DNA of 64,000 nt from CAWIJJ01 sp963836405 (lineage in GTDB: Bacteria; Acidobacteriota; Terriglobia; Bryobacterales; Bryobacteraceae): NCBI GenBank assembly GCA_963836405.1, contig CAWIJL010000007.1:558001-622000 (forward strand), written 5' to 3'. The notes under the pieces are model-generated. The model was not told where the DNA came from. It did not search any database and was given only the letters and a program-made list of their open reading frames with translations. Positions 35,385 through 43,549 of this stretch are shown here, piece after piece (position 1 is the stretch's first letter; each line of letters starts with the position of its first letter). The position numbers and the translations under genes were made by a program.

Positions 35385-37004
35385 CTAAACCTTCATCTCC
35401 CATCCCTTGCGGATGAACGGCTTGAGATACTTGTTGGCTTCTTCGTTATTGGAGAAGCGCAGGTTCTTCGCGTCCCACATCAGCTTGCCGGGGACGCGAA
35501 GGGCGATAGCGCCCAGAGCTAGCCATTCGATGTACTTGGAGGCCACATTGAACTCCGAGACACCGGGAGCGCCGCCTTTGCAGGCGCGGATCCAATCCTG
35601 TTGGTGGTTGATACCGCGCTGCAGCAGTTGCGGAGGCAGCCGGTATTCGGCCCAACGCGAGGCCGGCAGCAGCCAAACGCCCTCGCCACGAGAGGTGGTG
35701 GCCATATATCCCTTGGAACCGACGAACACCGAGCCGTTGCCGGGCGCCCGCAGGGCGGGATCCTGCTGCGCGCGGCCGCCCGGTCCGCCGGGTCCAAATG
35801 GCGCGCCGCCGCGGGCTGCGCCAGCCGGAAAGGCGCCGCGGCCCGCTCCCGGAGCGCCCGCGCGTCCTCCGGCAAAGCCGGCCGGCGGACCACCGCCGCG
35901 TCCCGCCGGTTTGCCGTCCACGGTCAACTGGTTTCCGACCAGCATCATGCCGTCGCCGCTGCCGACAAAAGGCCGGCCTTTATCCGCCAGGTTGTTCATG
36001 GGCGGGAACAGCCGCTCGTTTTCTTCCATGCCCTCCGGGTTTTTGAAGTCGCCGCGCATATTCTGGTAGGCGTGGATGGTGACCGCGGGCATGTTCGCGC
36101 GCGCGGGAAATTCAAAGACGATGTGCGAACGGAGCGGCCACAGCCACTGGTTCTTCCCTTCCACGGTGACGCATTCGACGCTGATGGGAGAGGCCTTGTC
36201 GAGTTCCAGCGCCAGATGTGCCGGACCGAGGTTGTGCACCAGCCAGTCGCCCAGCGAACCGCCGGTGGAAAAATCGATGAACGCGCGCCACTGGTTGGTC
36301 ATCAGCGGATTGAAGGGACGCGGGGCGGCGGGCCCCTGCCAGAGATCCCAATCGAGCGTGGGCGGCACTTCGACGGCTTCCGGCCCGGTTGCCGGAAGAT
36401 TCGGCTGTCCGCCGTAGATCCCGCCGGTCCATGCGTGGACCTCTTTCACCTCGCCGATGTCGCCGGACCAGAGGATTTCGCAGGCGGTCTTGGTGCCCTC
36501 GTGATTGAAGCCCTGGTTCCCCATCTGAGTCGCGACTTTGTACTTGTTGGCCGCTTCCGTCAGCAGCCTCGCTTCCCACACGGTCCGGGTCAGCGGTTTT
36601 TCACAATAGACGTGCTTACCCATTTGCATGGCCAGCAGCGCCACCGGCGTGTGCATGTGGTCTGGAGTGGCAATCATCACGGCGTCGATGTTCTTGCCTT
36701 CGGCGTCGAACATCTTGCGGTAGTCCTTGTACTTCTTGGCATCGGGATACGCCTGAAAGCCGCGCGCGGCCCGCTGCTCATCGACATCGCAGAGCGCCAC
36801 GATGTTTTCGGTTGCGGCCGCTCCTACCAGGATCGCCGGGCCCCGTGTGCCAACGCCAACGGCGGCGATGTTCAACTTTTCGTTGAACGACTTATAACCC
36901 AAGCTGGATAGTGCCGGGGTGCTGCCAAAGCCCCCCGTGGGAACCGCACCCGCGAGCAGGGTTCCATAAAAGAAGTAGCGTCTGGAGAAGCGATAGTCAT
37001 TCAT
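35385..37004 (-). CDS. Tat-exported Gfo/Idh/MocA-family oxidoreductase with a Gly/Pro-rich insert
   Basis: A 539-residue protein. The N-terminus RFSRRYFFYGTLLAGAVPTG is a twin-arginine signal. It has the Rossmann loop VGVGTRG near residue 48, MIATPDHMHTPVALLAMQ and YCEKPLTRTVWEARLLTEA, and a substrate domain with STGGSLGDWLVH. A block of about 60 Gly/Pro/Ala/Arg residues (roughly 360-420) interrupts the C-terminal domain and is absent from its 456-residue paralogue. The insert is probably a surface loop. The chosen ATG has AGGAG 6 bases upstream. Likely a periplasmic sugar oxidoreductase; substrate unknown. Confidence 0.88.
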   Translation of the reverse strand: MNDYRFSRRYFFYGTLLAGAVPTGGFGSTPALSSLGYKSFNEKLNIAAVGVGTRGPAILVGAAATENIVALCDVDEQRAARGFQAYPDAKKYKDYRKMFDAEGKNIDAVMIATPDHMHTPVALLAMQMGKHVYCEKPLTRTVWEARLLTEAANKYKVATQMGNQGFNHEGTKTACEILWSGDIGEVKEVHAWTGGIYGGQPNLPATGPEAVEVPPTLDWDLWQGPAAPRPFNPLMTNQWRAFIDFSTGGSLGDWLVHNLGPAHLALELDKASPISVECVTVEGKNQWLWPLRSHIVFEFPARANMPAVTIHAYQNMRGDFKNPEGMEENERLFPPMNNLADKGRPFVGSGDGMMLVGNQLTVDGKPAGRGGGPPAGFAGGRAGAPGAGRGAFPAGAARGGAPFGPGGPGGRAQQDPALRAPGNGSVFVGSKGYMATTSRGEGVWLLPASRWAEYRLPPQLLQRGINHQQDWIRACKGGAPGVSEFNVASKYIEWLALGAIALRVPGKLMWDAKNLRFSNNEEANKYLKPFIRKGWEMKV

Positions 37005-37112
37005 GGCAAGCTCCTGGAAATTGCACAATCATTTTAGTTCAACACGACAACAATGGGAACCGGTTTATTCCGCGTGACCGCAAGCTGCTGGTAATCTGCT
37101 CTTCAGAACCGC

Positions 37113-38255
37113 ATGAACGCAACCTTGTCGATCGTCGAGGCTCGGCGGCTGGCCCTGGCTGCACAGGGATTGGCGGAACCGCGCCCGCGCCGCGCCACGG
37201 CGCGCCACCTGCGAACCACGATTCGACGCCTGGGCCTGCTGCAGATCGATTGCGTCAACGTAGTTTGCCCGGCGCATCAGATGGTCCCTTTTTCGCGCGT
37301 GGGGCCGTACGATCGCGCGGCCCTGGACGGGCTGGTGTACCGCAGCGGCGAATTCGCCGAACACTGGGCGCACGAGATTTCGATCGTTCCGGCGGAGACC
37401 TGGCCTTTGTTGCGCTACCGGCGCGAGACGGATCGCGTGCGCCCCTGGGGCTTCGCCAAGGTGCTGGAGGAGCGTGCCGAGTATGCAGCTTGGGTAGTCG
37501 AGGAAGTGCGGCGGCGCGGGCCGATCGCGGCGGACGAACTCGAACCCCCTGAAGGCGGCGACCCCGGGGTTCCCGGCGCCTGGATCGGCACCATCCGCCG
37601 CGGTATCCTCGAAGCGCACTTTCTTCGTGGCGCACTTGCGGCGGCGGGACGGCGCACCGACTTCTCGCGCGTTTACGATCTTGCGGAGCGGCTGATTCCG
37701 GAGGAGCATCGGTGCCGCGTCGTGGACTACGACGAAAGCCGCCGGCAACTTCTGCTCCAGGCGGCCCGCGCCCATGCCGTGGGGACGGCGAAGGACCTGG
37801 CGGACTACTTTCGCATGTCGGTGGCAGAGGCACGGCCGCGCCTGCGCGAACTGGTGGAGTCCGGAAGACTCGACGAGGTGCGGGTGGAGGGTTGGCGCGA
37901 GCCGGCGTACCTGCACCCCGAATCGGCGGCGCCCAGGCGAATAGAGGCCTCGGCGCTGCTTTCGCCCTTCGATCCCTTGATCTGGTGCCGGCCGCGCGTT
38001 TCGCGGCTCTTCGGTTTCGAATACCGGGTGGAGATTTTCGTTCCACCCGCAAAACGGACTCATGGGTTTTACGTACTGCCTTTCCTGCTTGGCGACAGGC
38101 TGGCGGCGCGGGTGGATCTCAAGGCCGACCGGAATAACGGGCGCCTGCTGGTGCTCGGCAAGTGGTTCGAGGGACGCAGGACCGCGGCCGTCGCGGACGC
38201 GCTTGCGGCCGAGATCCGCCTATTGGGAGAATGGCTGGGCTTGCGCGTCCGATGA
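37113..38255 (+). CDS. YcaQ-like winged-helix protein (crosslink-repair glycosylase family)
   Basis: A 380-residue protein of the AlkX/YcaQ (HTH_42) family. It shows LSIVEARRLALAAQGL, then LGLLQIDCVNVVCPAHQMVPFSR, the GEFAEHWAHEISIVP motif, and the later EASALLSPFDPLIWCRPR with LFGFEYRVEIFVP. E. coli YcaQ unhooks DNA interstrand crosslinks. Its catalytic motif Q-x-Q-type residues vary between subgroups (here LLQIDCVNV, where YcaQ has QID), so lesion range here is inferred. The next gene overlaps by ATGA. Confidence 0.87.
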   Translation: MNATLSIVEARRLALAAQGLAEPRPRRATARHLRTTIRRLGLLQIDCVNVVCPAHQMVPFSRVGPYDRAALDGLVYRSGEFAEHWAHEISIVPAETWPLLRYRRETDRVRPWGFAKVLEERAEYAAWVVEEVRRRGPIAADELEPPEGGDPGVPGAWIGTIRRGILEAHFLRGALAAAGRRTDFSRVYDLAERLIPEEHRCRVVDYDESRRQLLLQAARAHAVGTAKDLADYFRMSVAEARPRLRELVESGRLDEVRVEGWREPAYLHPESAAPRRIEASALLSPFDPLIWCRPRVSRLFGFEYRVEIFVPPAKRTHGFYVLPFLLGDRLAARVDLKADRNNGRLLVLGKWFEGRRTAAVADALAAEIRLLGEWLGLRVR

Positions 38256-38740
38256 CGGTGAACGCTCAATTCCTGAAAACCGTCCTGGTGCTGGGTCTCA
38301 GCGCAAGCGGTTGCTGGACATCGCGCCTGACCGACGAAGCCGCGCGAAATCTGATCCGGAAGTCGGAGTGGTTCGCACCCCGGCCGGTGGAATTTGCGTT
38401 GAGCAGGGAAGAAGTCGAAGCCGGAGCAGATGCCGGCTATTGGACATGGCAGCGCGAAAAAGGCGCGGTAAGCTACAGCGTTTTTCAACTGACGGAGCGC
38501 GGCATGACTATTTTCGAGAGCGAAGGCCGGGACATGGTAGACGGCCGCACCGAGTTCTCGCTTCCGGTTCTTAAGACCCGGGCCGCCCTCGGCCGCCGCA
38601 TCGTCCGCGTCATTCGCGCCTCCGCTTCGGAAATTGCCTTCGACTGGAAGTGGGATCTCTCCGCGCTTCCAGAGGACCTTGCCGCCGTGCTGTTGAATCC
38701 CGAACGTGCCGCAACCCTGGCTCTTCATCGCGACAGATAG
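38252..38740 (+). CDS. Unknown 162-residue probable lipoprotein
   Basis: I do not recognise this protein. The N-terminus has a hydrophobic helix ending in LGLSASGCW, a plausible lipobox with the cysteine at residue 21. The rest is a soluble alpha/beta stretch (LIRKSEWFAPRPVEFALSREEVE, whose core is SEWFAPRPVEF, then GAVSYSVFQLTERGMTIFE, SASEIAFDWKWDLSALP) without membrane helices. Its ATG overlaps the stop of the YcaQ-like gene (ATGA), which supports this start over the upstream open frame. A DNA-repair link is not implied. Probably anchored in the periplasm. Confidence 0.65.
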   Translation: MTVNAQFLKTVLVLGLSASGCWTSRLTDEAARNLIRKSEWFAPRPVEFALSREEVEAGADAGYWTWQREKGAVSYSVFQLTERGMTIFESEGRDMVDGRTEFSLPVLKTRAALGRRIVRVIRASASEIAFDWKWDLSALPEDLAAVLLNPERAATLALHRDR

Positions 38741-38758
38741 GTATATGCTCTTACCTAT
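38737..38758 (+). promoter_or_regulatory. Inverted repeat over the class II aldolase start codon
   Basis: Arms ATAGGTA and TACCTAT (7 of 7) flank an 8-base spacer, and the right arm covers the first two bases of the ATG. TATGCT in the spacer could be a -10 box for a leaderless message. It could be an operator or an RNA hairpin hiding the start codon. No experimental support. Confidence 0.35.
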
Positions 38759-39533
38759 GACTGAAGCTCCCGGCAGAGCCAAAAACGTGCCTGTCCCTCC
38801 AACCTTCACCAGCGTCAAGGAAGAGCGCCGGTATCGGAAGGAGCGGCTTGCCGCTGCTTTCCGCCTGTTTTCGCGGTTCGGATTCGACGAGGGTGTGGCC
38901 GGCCACATCACCGTCAGGGATCCGGAACTTCGCGACCATTTCTGGGTGAATCCGTTCGGCGTTCACTTCGGACAGATCCGCGTGTCGGACCTGATCCTGG
39001 TGGACGAAAACGGCGAGGTGGTGGAGGGCAACTACCCGGTCAATACGTCCGCGTTTGCCATCCATTCCCGGGTCCATGCGGCGCGCCCGGAAGTGGTGGC
39101 CGCGGCACACGCGCATTCGATGTACGGCAAAGCGTGGTCGTCTCTCGGCCGGCTGCTCGATCCGATCACGCAGGATGCCTGCGCGTTCTACGAGGACCAT
39201 GCGCTGTTCGATGACTACACCGGCGTTGTGTACGAAACTTCGGAGGGCGACCGGATCGCGCAGGCCCTCGGCGGCGCGAAGGCGGTGATCCTGCGCAACC
39301 ACGGCCTGCTGACCGTCGGCAAGAGCGTGGACGAAGCGGCGTGGTGGTTCGTGACCATGGATCGAAGCTGCCACGCACAGTTGCTGGCCGAAGCGGCCGG
39401 GACCCCGGTCAAAATCGCTCACGAACACGCCGTAGTGGCGAGGAACCAGGTGGGCAACGAAAGGGGCGGCTGGTTCCAGTTTCAATCGCTATGGCAGATG
39501 ATCGCGCGGCAGGAGCCCGATCTGTTCGAATAG
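38757..39533 (+). CDS. Class II aldolase/adducin family protein
   Basis: A 258-residue enzyme-like protein. Family landmarks are VAGHITVRDPE near residue 47, the metal-binding pair H118-A-H120 in AAAHAHSMYG, and VILRNHGLLTVGKSVDEA with H182 as a further zinc ligand. Class II aldolases cleave phospho-sugars such as fuculose- or ribulose-phosphate, while adducin-like members have no known reaction. The E73-type catalytic glutamate of fuculose aldolase is not evident (NPFGVHFGQI in that region), so activity is uncertain. Two more upstream ATGs are in frame; the chosen one starts the family-like sequence. Confidence 0.83.
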   Translation: MTEAPGRAKNVPVPPTFTSVKEERRYRKERLAAAFRLFSRFGFDEGVAGHITVRDPELRDHFWVNPFGVHFGQIRVSDLILVDENGEVVEGNYPVNTSAFAIHSRVHAARPEVVAAAHAHSMYGKAWSSLGRLLDPITQDACAFYEDHALFDDYTGVVYETSEGDRIAQALGGAKAVILRNHGLLTVGKSVDEAAWWFVTMDRSCHAQLLAEAAGTPVKIAHEHAVVARNQVGNERGGWFQFQSLWQMIARQEPDLFE

Positions 39534-39548
39534 GCGCGCCCGCTGTCA

Positions 39549-40301
39549 ATGCGCTTCGACCAGGCCAGGTACGATCTGCGTTGTGAATGGGGCCTGGCGG
39601 GGCTGCACGAGATCTCACCCGGCAGCGACGCCGTGGTCGTCGTGGATATTCTGTCGTTCTCGACTACCGTGGATATCGCGGTTTCGAACGGAGCGCACGT
39701 TCTACCGTACCAATGGAAGGACGCTTCGGCGGCGCGATTTGCGGAGGAAAGACAGGCGGCGCTTGCTGCGTTCCGCCGTTCCCGGAATGAGTATTCACTT
39801 TCACCCGAGTCGGTTCGGGAAATACCAGCCGGCACCCGCCTGGTCTTGCCGAGTCCCAACGGGAGCACGCTGTGCCTGAGTGCCGGCAGTGTCCCGGCCT
39901 ACACGGCGTGCTTGCGGAATGCGCCTGCGGTGGCGGCGCACCTGGCGAGATCGGCCGCGCGGATCGCCTTGATTCCGGCAGGAGAGCGCTGGGGCGATGG
40001 CACGCTCCGCCCGTGTGTCGAGGATTGGATAGGCGCCGGAGCCGTTCTCTCTTCGCTCAGCGGCACACGGTCGCCGGAGGCTGAGATGGCGGTTGCGGCG
40101 TTCGAGCGGTTTCGCGGCGATCTGGCCGGAGCGTTGTCCGGTTGCGGGTCGGGTAGGGAACTGATCGAAAAAGGCTTCCGCCGCGATATCGAACTGGCCG
40201 CCGAGTACGCGGTCAGTTCCGCCGTGCCGGTCCTTGCGGCTGGGTGGTTTATCGATGGTGCGTCTGATAAAGGAAGCGGTCTCGGGTCTAGTCGCGGATG
40301 A
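39549..40301 (+). CDS. Probable 2-phosphosulfolactate phosphatase (ComB-like)
   Basis: A 250-residue protein of the ComB family. It has VVVVDILSFSTTVDIAV near residue 29, LVLPSPNGSTLCL near residue 97, and GERWGDGTLRPCVEDWIGAGAVLSSL near residue 144, where acidic residues bind Mg2+. ComB removes phosphate from 2-phosphosulfolactate in methanogen coenzyme M synthesis and is also found in bacteria that make sulfolactate or have no known sulfonate path. No comA or comC is nearby. Its last 14 bases overlap the 3' end of the YncE-like gene on the other strand. Confidence 0.82.
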   Translation: MRFDQARYDLRCEWGLAGLHEISPGSDAVVVVDILSFSTTVDIAVSNGAHVLPYQWKDASAARFAEERQAALAAFRRSRNEYSLSPESVREIPAGTRLVLPSPNGSTLCLSAGSVPAYTACLRNAPAVAAHLARSAARIALIPAGERWGDGTLRPCVEDWIGAGAVLSSLSGTRSPEAEMAVAAFERFRGDLAGALSGCGSGRELIEKGFRRDIELAAEYAVSSAVPVLAAGWFIDGASDKGSGLGSSRG

Positions 40302-41343
40302 CGATAAACCACGCGGCGACAATCTGCCCTTGCGGACCGCGCCCGCGCCCGCCGGCTGCCGGCGGCTGCGTCCCGGCGGGCGGCTGCGGAGCCGGACCGC
40401 GCTCGGGCTGGAACAGGTATGCGTTGTGGGTTTTCGGATCGACCGCAATGGTTTTCGCGCCGGGAAAGGTGTCTACGGTGGCAACCGTGGTGTACTTGTC
40501 GGGCGAATCCTGATGCACCACGGTGACGTTGCCCTGCCCGCCATTCGGGATGTAAATCAGTTTTTTCGATGGATCCCAACCGAGAGCGTCAACGCGCGTT
40601 CCGTTCTTGATTTCGGCCACGACCTTGCCCGTGTTTGGATCGACGACGACGGAGGTGTTGCTGCAACCCGAGAAGATGCGATTCGAGGCTTTGTCGTAGG
40701 CGATGCCGGTGGGGCCTTCACACGGCGCAAGCGGCCAGGAGGCGGTCGCCTTCCAGGTCTTGACATCGATCACCTGGATCGTGTTCTTGCCCTCGTTGTT
40801 GACGAAGATGTGTCCTTTACCATCGGCCGCAGCGCCTTCGGGCGCCGTATCTTCGAGTTCGACGGTGGCGACGATGTTGCCGTTGTGCGGGTCGATCGCG
40901 GTGAGGGTGCCGATCGGCCGGCTGTGATTGGTCAGAATGATCTTGTCATCGGGCTCGTCGTACATGATGCCATCGAGACCGGGACCGACCTTGATTTGTT
41001 TGATCGCGGCCAGCGTCTTCAGATCGAACATGGTGACCGTCTGGTCGCCGCTGTCGGTGGTGAAACCGTGGCCCGCTTTGGTATCGATTCCGGCGCCATG
41101 CACGCCCGGCGTGTTGGGAATGTCGCCGAGGACTTTGCCGGTGGCCCCGTCGACCACCATCATGTGTGTGGAGCGCGAAACGAACACGCGTCCCGTGGCG
41201 GATTCGACGGTGACGTAGTCGGTGCCACCGTCTCCTTTGATGTCATGCTTTTCAACTTTGAACGTCTGCGCGAAACCCGCGTTCGACGCGGCAAGGGTTG
41301 CAACGAACAGAATCGCAAGTGAGGTCGGCAAGCGTCTGGTCAT
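40288..41343 (-). CDS. Exported YncE-like seven-bladed beta-propeller protein
   Basis: A 351-residue protein with a signal peptide (SLAILFVATLAASNAGFAQ). It is followed by repeated propeller blades, each with a pattern such as GRVFVSRSTHMMVVDGATGKVLGDIP, QTVTMFDLKTLAAIKQIKVG, KNTIQVIDVKTWKATASWPL and SVVVDPNTGKVVAEIKNG. The C-terminus is Pro/Gly/Arg-rich. YncE-type propellers are periplasmic binding or scaffold proteins of unknown ligand. The gene overlaps the ComB-like gene tail to tail by 14 bases and is divergent from nothing close by. Confidence 0.83.
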   Translation of the reverse strand: MTRRLPTSLAILFVATLAASNAGFAQTFKVEKHDIKGDGGTDYVTVESATGRVFVSRSTHMMVVDGATGKVLGDIPNTPGVHGAGIDTKAGHGFTTDSGDQTVTMFDLKTLAAIKQIKVGPGLDGIMYDEPDDKIILTNHSRPIGTLTAIDPHNGNIVATVELEDTAPEGAAADGKGHIFVNNEGKNTIQVIDVKTWKATASWPLAPCEGPTGIAYDKASNRIFSGCSNTSVVVDPNTGKVVAEIKNGTRVDALGWDPSKKLIYIPNGGQGNVTVVHQDSPDKYTTVATVDTFPGAKTIAVDPKTHNAYLFQPERGPAPQPPAGTQPPAAGGRGRGPQGQIVAAWFIVIRD

Positions 41344-41402
41344 GGGGCTCGATTGTATCAGGTCCGGTCAGAAACAGACTGTTCGACGCGTCGCGCCGGG
41401 AA

Positions 41403-42050
41403 TCAGAACACCTTGCGAAACGTGAGATTGATGCGAACGGCTCCGGTGAGCGGATGTTCGCCCGGCTTGAGCGGAGCGACGCCATGGTAGATGAAGCGCG
41501 CCGGTCCGCCCCACACCGCCACGTCTCCACTTTCGACGCGCAGCCGGCGCACCGGGTCCGAGCGCTTTTTTCCGCCCCAGATGAAGACGGCGGGGAGGCC
41601 GAGCGAAACCGAGACGATAGGCGCCCACGGATCCTTCTCGTCGCGATCCTGGTGCATGCCGAGCTTCGCGCCCGCGGCATATCGATTGATCAGGCACGCG
41701 TCGGGATCGTAGCCGGCGAACCCCGCTTCGGAAGCGGCACGGGCTGCCAGGTCGAGGAACGTTTCAGGCATCGCCGGCCAGGGTTTGCCGGTGTCGGGAT
41801 CGTTGGCATCGTAGCGATAACCCTTGCGGTCGGAAACCCAGCCGACGCGGCCGCAGTTGGTCATGGCCACCGACATCGCGTAGCCGCCAGGGGTCACCAG
41901 GTGACGGAAGGGCGCCTCCGCGGCGATCCGCTCCACTTCTTCGACCAGCGCGGACGCTCCGGCAACTGCGAATCCGCGAAGCAGAACGGCGCCTTCTTCA
42001 AGCGGTTCGCGGGACGGGAGCGGCGGAGGATCGTCGAACAGTGGGGTCAT
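41403..42050 (-). CDS. alkB: AlkB-type alpha-ketoglutarate-dependent DNA dioxygenase
   Basis: A 215-residue Fe(II)/2-oxoglutarate oxygenase. All cofactor ligands are visible: H133 and D135 in KLGMHQDRDE, H189 in ARFIYHGVAP, and the 2-oxoglutarate arginines R206 and R212 in GAVRINLTFRKVF. Substrate-side landmarks MTNCGRVGWVSDRKGYRY and PDACLINRYAAGAKLG match E. coli AlkB closely. It repairs 1-methyladenine and 3-methylcytosine by oxidative demethylation. I chose the ATG before TPLFDDPPP; the upstream in-frame extension overlaps the divergent glycosidase promoter. It stands alone, not fused to Ada. Confidence 0.92.
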   Translation of the reverse strand: MTPLFDDPPPLPSREPLEEGAVLLRGFAVAGASALVEEVERIAAEAPFRHLVTPGGYAMSVAMTNCGRVGWVSDRKGYRYDANDPDTGKPWPAMPETFLDLAARAASEAGFAGYDPDACLINRYAAGAKLGMHQDRDEKDPWAPIVSVSLGLPAVFIWGGKKRSDPVRRLRVESGDVAVWGGPARFIYHGVAPLKPGEHPLTGAVRINLTFRKVF

Positions 42051-42108
42051 GACGCCTGAAGCTAGAATAGTCAGTCGAAGCCCGATTCGCCAGTCCCGGG
42101 AGGTAACC

Positions 42109-43545
42109 ATGACTCGCGCGCTCTTTCTGCTGGTGCTTTCATCCGCCCTTCTGCCGGCGGCCGAACCGATTCGCCTGCATCCGGAAAACCCTCACTACTT
42201 CCTCTTCCGCGGCAAACCCACCGTGCTGGTCACTTCCGGCGAGCATTATGGCGCGGTCCTCAATCTCGATTTCGATTACCGGAAGTATCTCAAGACGCTG
42301 GCGGCCGACCGGCTGAACCTCACCCGCACTTTTTCGGGCGCGTACCGGGAAGCGCCGGGCTCCTTCAATATCAGCGCGAACACGCTGGCTCCAAAGCCCG
42401 ACAGTTTCATCGCGCCCTGGCCGCGCACAGACACGGCCGGCGCCGCCGACGGTCTGGGCAAGTTCGACCTGAGCCGCTGGAACGAGGCGTACTTTACCCG
42501 CCTGAAGGACTTCGTGCGCGAAGCGGGCGCGCAAGGCATCGTCGTCGAGTTCGCGCTCTTCTGCCCGTTCTACCGGGACGAGATGTGGGATCTCAGCCCC
42601 ATGAATGCGCGCAACAACATCAACGGCATCGGCGACATGGCCCGCGGCGAAGTATACCGGCTCAAGGACGCGAAGCTCCAACAGGTTCAGGACGAGATGG
42701 CGCGGAAGATCGTCGCCGAGCTGCGCGCCTTCGAAAACGTCATGTACGAGATCTGCAACGAACCCTACTCGTTCGACATGGTTCCCGCGGAGTGGGAGCG
42801 GCATATGGCGGAAGTGATTGCGGAGGCCGAATCGGGCGCGGGTCCGCGGCATCTCATCACCCAAAACGTGGCCAACGGGTCGAAGAAGGTACCGAATCCG
42901 GATCCGCGCGTGTCGGTGTTCAATTTCCATTACTCGCGTCCGCCGGCCAGCGTGGCGCTCAACCGGGACCTGGCACGGCCCATCGGCAATAACGAGACGG
43001 GTTTCGACGGCCAGGAAGACGCGACGTACCGCGTGCAGGGATGGCAGTTCATCCTGGCCGGCGGAGCGCTCTACAACAATCTGGACTACTCATTTTCGCC
43101 GGGCCGGGAAGACGGCACGTATGCCTATCCGGCGCAGCAGCCCGGGGGAGGCAGCGTGGCCCTGCGGGCGCAGTTGCGCGTGCTGCGCGACTTCATGGAC
43201 TCGATCGGATTCGTGCGCATGTCTCCGGCCGCGGAGGTTCTGCTTTCCGGGACACCGGAAGGCGCGTCGGCCCTGATTCTGGCCGCGCCGGGGCGGGAAT
43301 ATGCGATCTATCTGCACCACGGGCGGCAGCCCGCCGGCCGCGGCGCGAAGTATGCGGTGGATGCCGCGCAGCAGACAGCCAGACTCGCGCTCGACTTACC
43401 ACAGGGCCGGTATCGCGCCGAGTGGATCGACACGAAATCGGGCAAGGTAGCGAAGCGGGAAGACATCACGCACCGGGGCGGTTCCGCGACTCTTGTGTCG
43501 CCCCCTTACTCCCAGGACATCGCGCTGCGGGTACGGGCCCGCTAA
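42109..43545 (+). CDS. Exported GH5-like (clan A) glycoside hydrolase
   Basis: A 478-residue protein with a signal peptide (LFLLVLSSALLPAAE). A TIM barrel follows, with RLNLTRTFSGAYREAPGSF near residue 68. The likely acid/base is E218 in MYEICNEPYSF, and the likely nucleophile is E296 in IGNNETGFDG, the usual pair of glutamates on strands 4 and 7 in clan A. A C-terminal beta-domain (about 380-478) resembles the appendages of acidobacterial hydrolases. Substrate unknown; cellulose- or mannan-like glucans are candidates. GGGAGGT sits 5 bases before the ATG. Divergent from alkB and convergent with DUF6807. Confidence 0.75.
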   Translation: MTRALFLLVLSSALLPAAEPIRLHPENPHYFLFRGKPTVLVTSGEHYGAVLNLDFDYRKYLKTLAADRLNLTRTFSGAYREAPGSFNISANTLAPKPDSFIAPWPRTDTAGAADGLGKFDLSRWNEAYFTRLKDFVREAGAQGIVVEFALFCPFYRDEMWDLSPMNARNNINGIGDMARGEVYRLKDAKLQQVQDEMARKIVAELRAFENVMYEICNEPYSFDMVPAEWERHMAEVIAEAESGAGPRHLITQNVANGSKKVPNPDPRVSVFNFHYSRPPASVALNRDLARPIGNNETGFDGQEDATYRVQGWQFILAGGALYNNLDYSFSPGREDGTYAYPAQQPGGGSVALRAQLRVLRDFMDSIGFVRMSPAAEVLLSGTPEGASALILAAPGREYAIYLHHGRQPAGRGAKYAVDAAQQTARLALDLPQGRYRAEWIDTKSGKVAKREDITHRGGSATLVSPPYSQDIALRVRAR

Positions 43546-43549
43546 GCCG

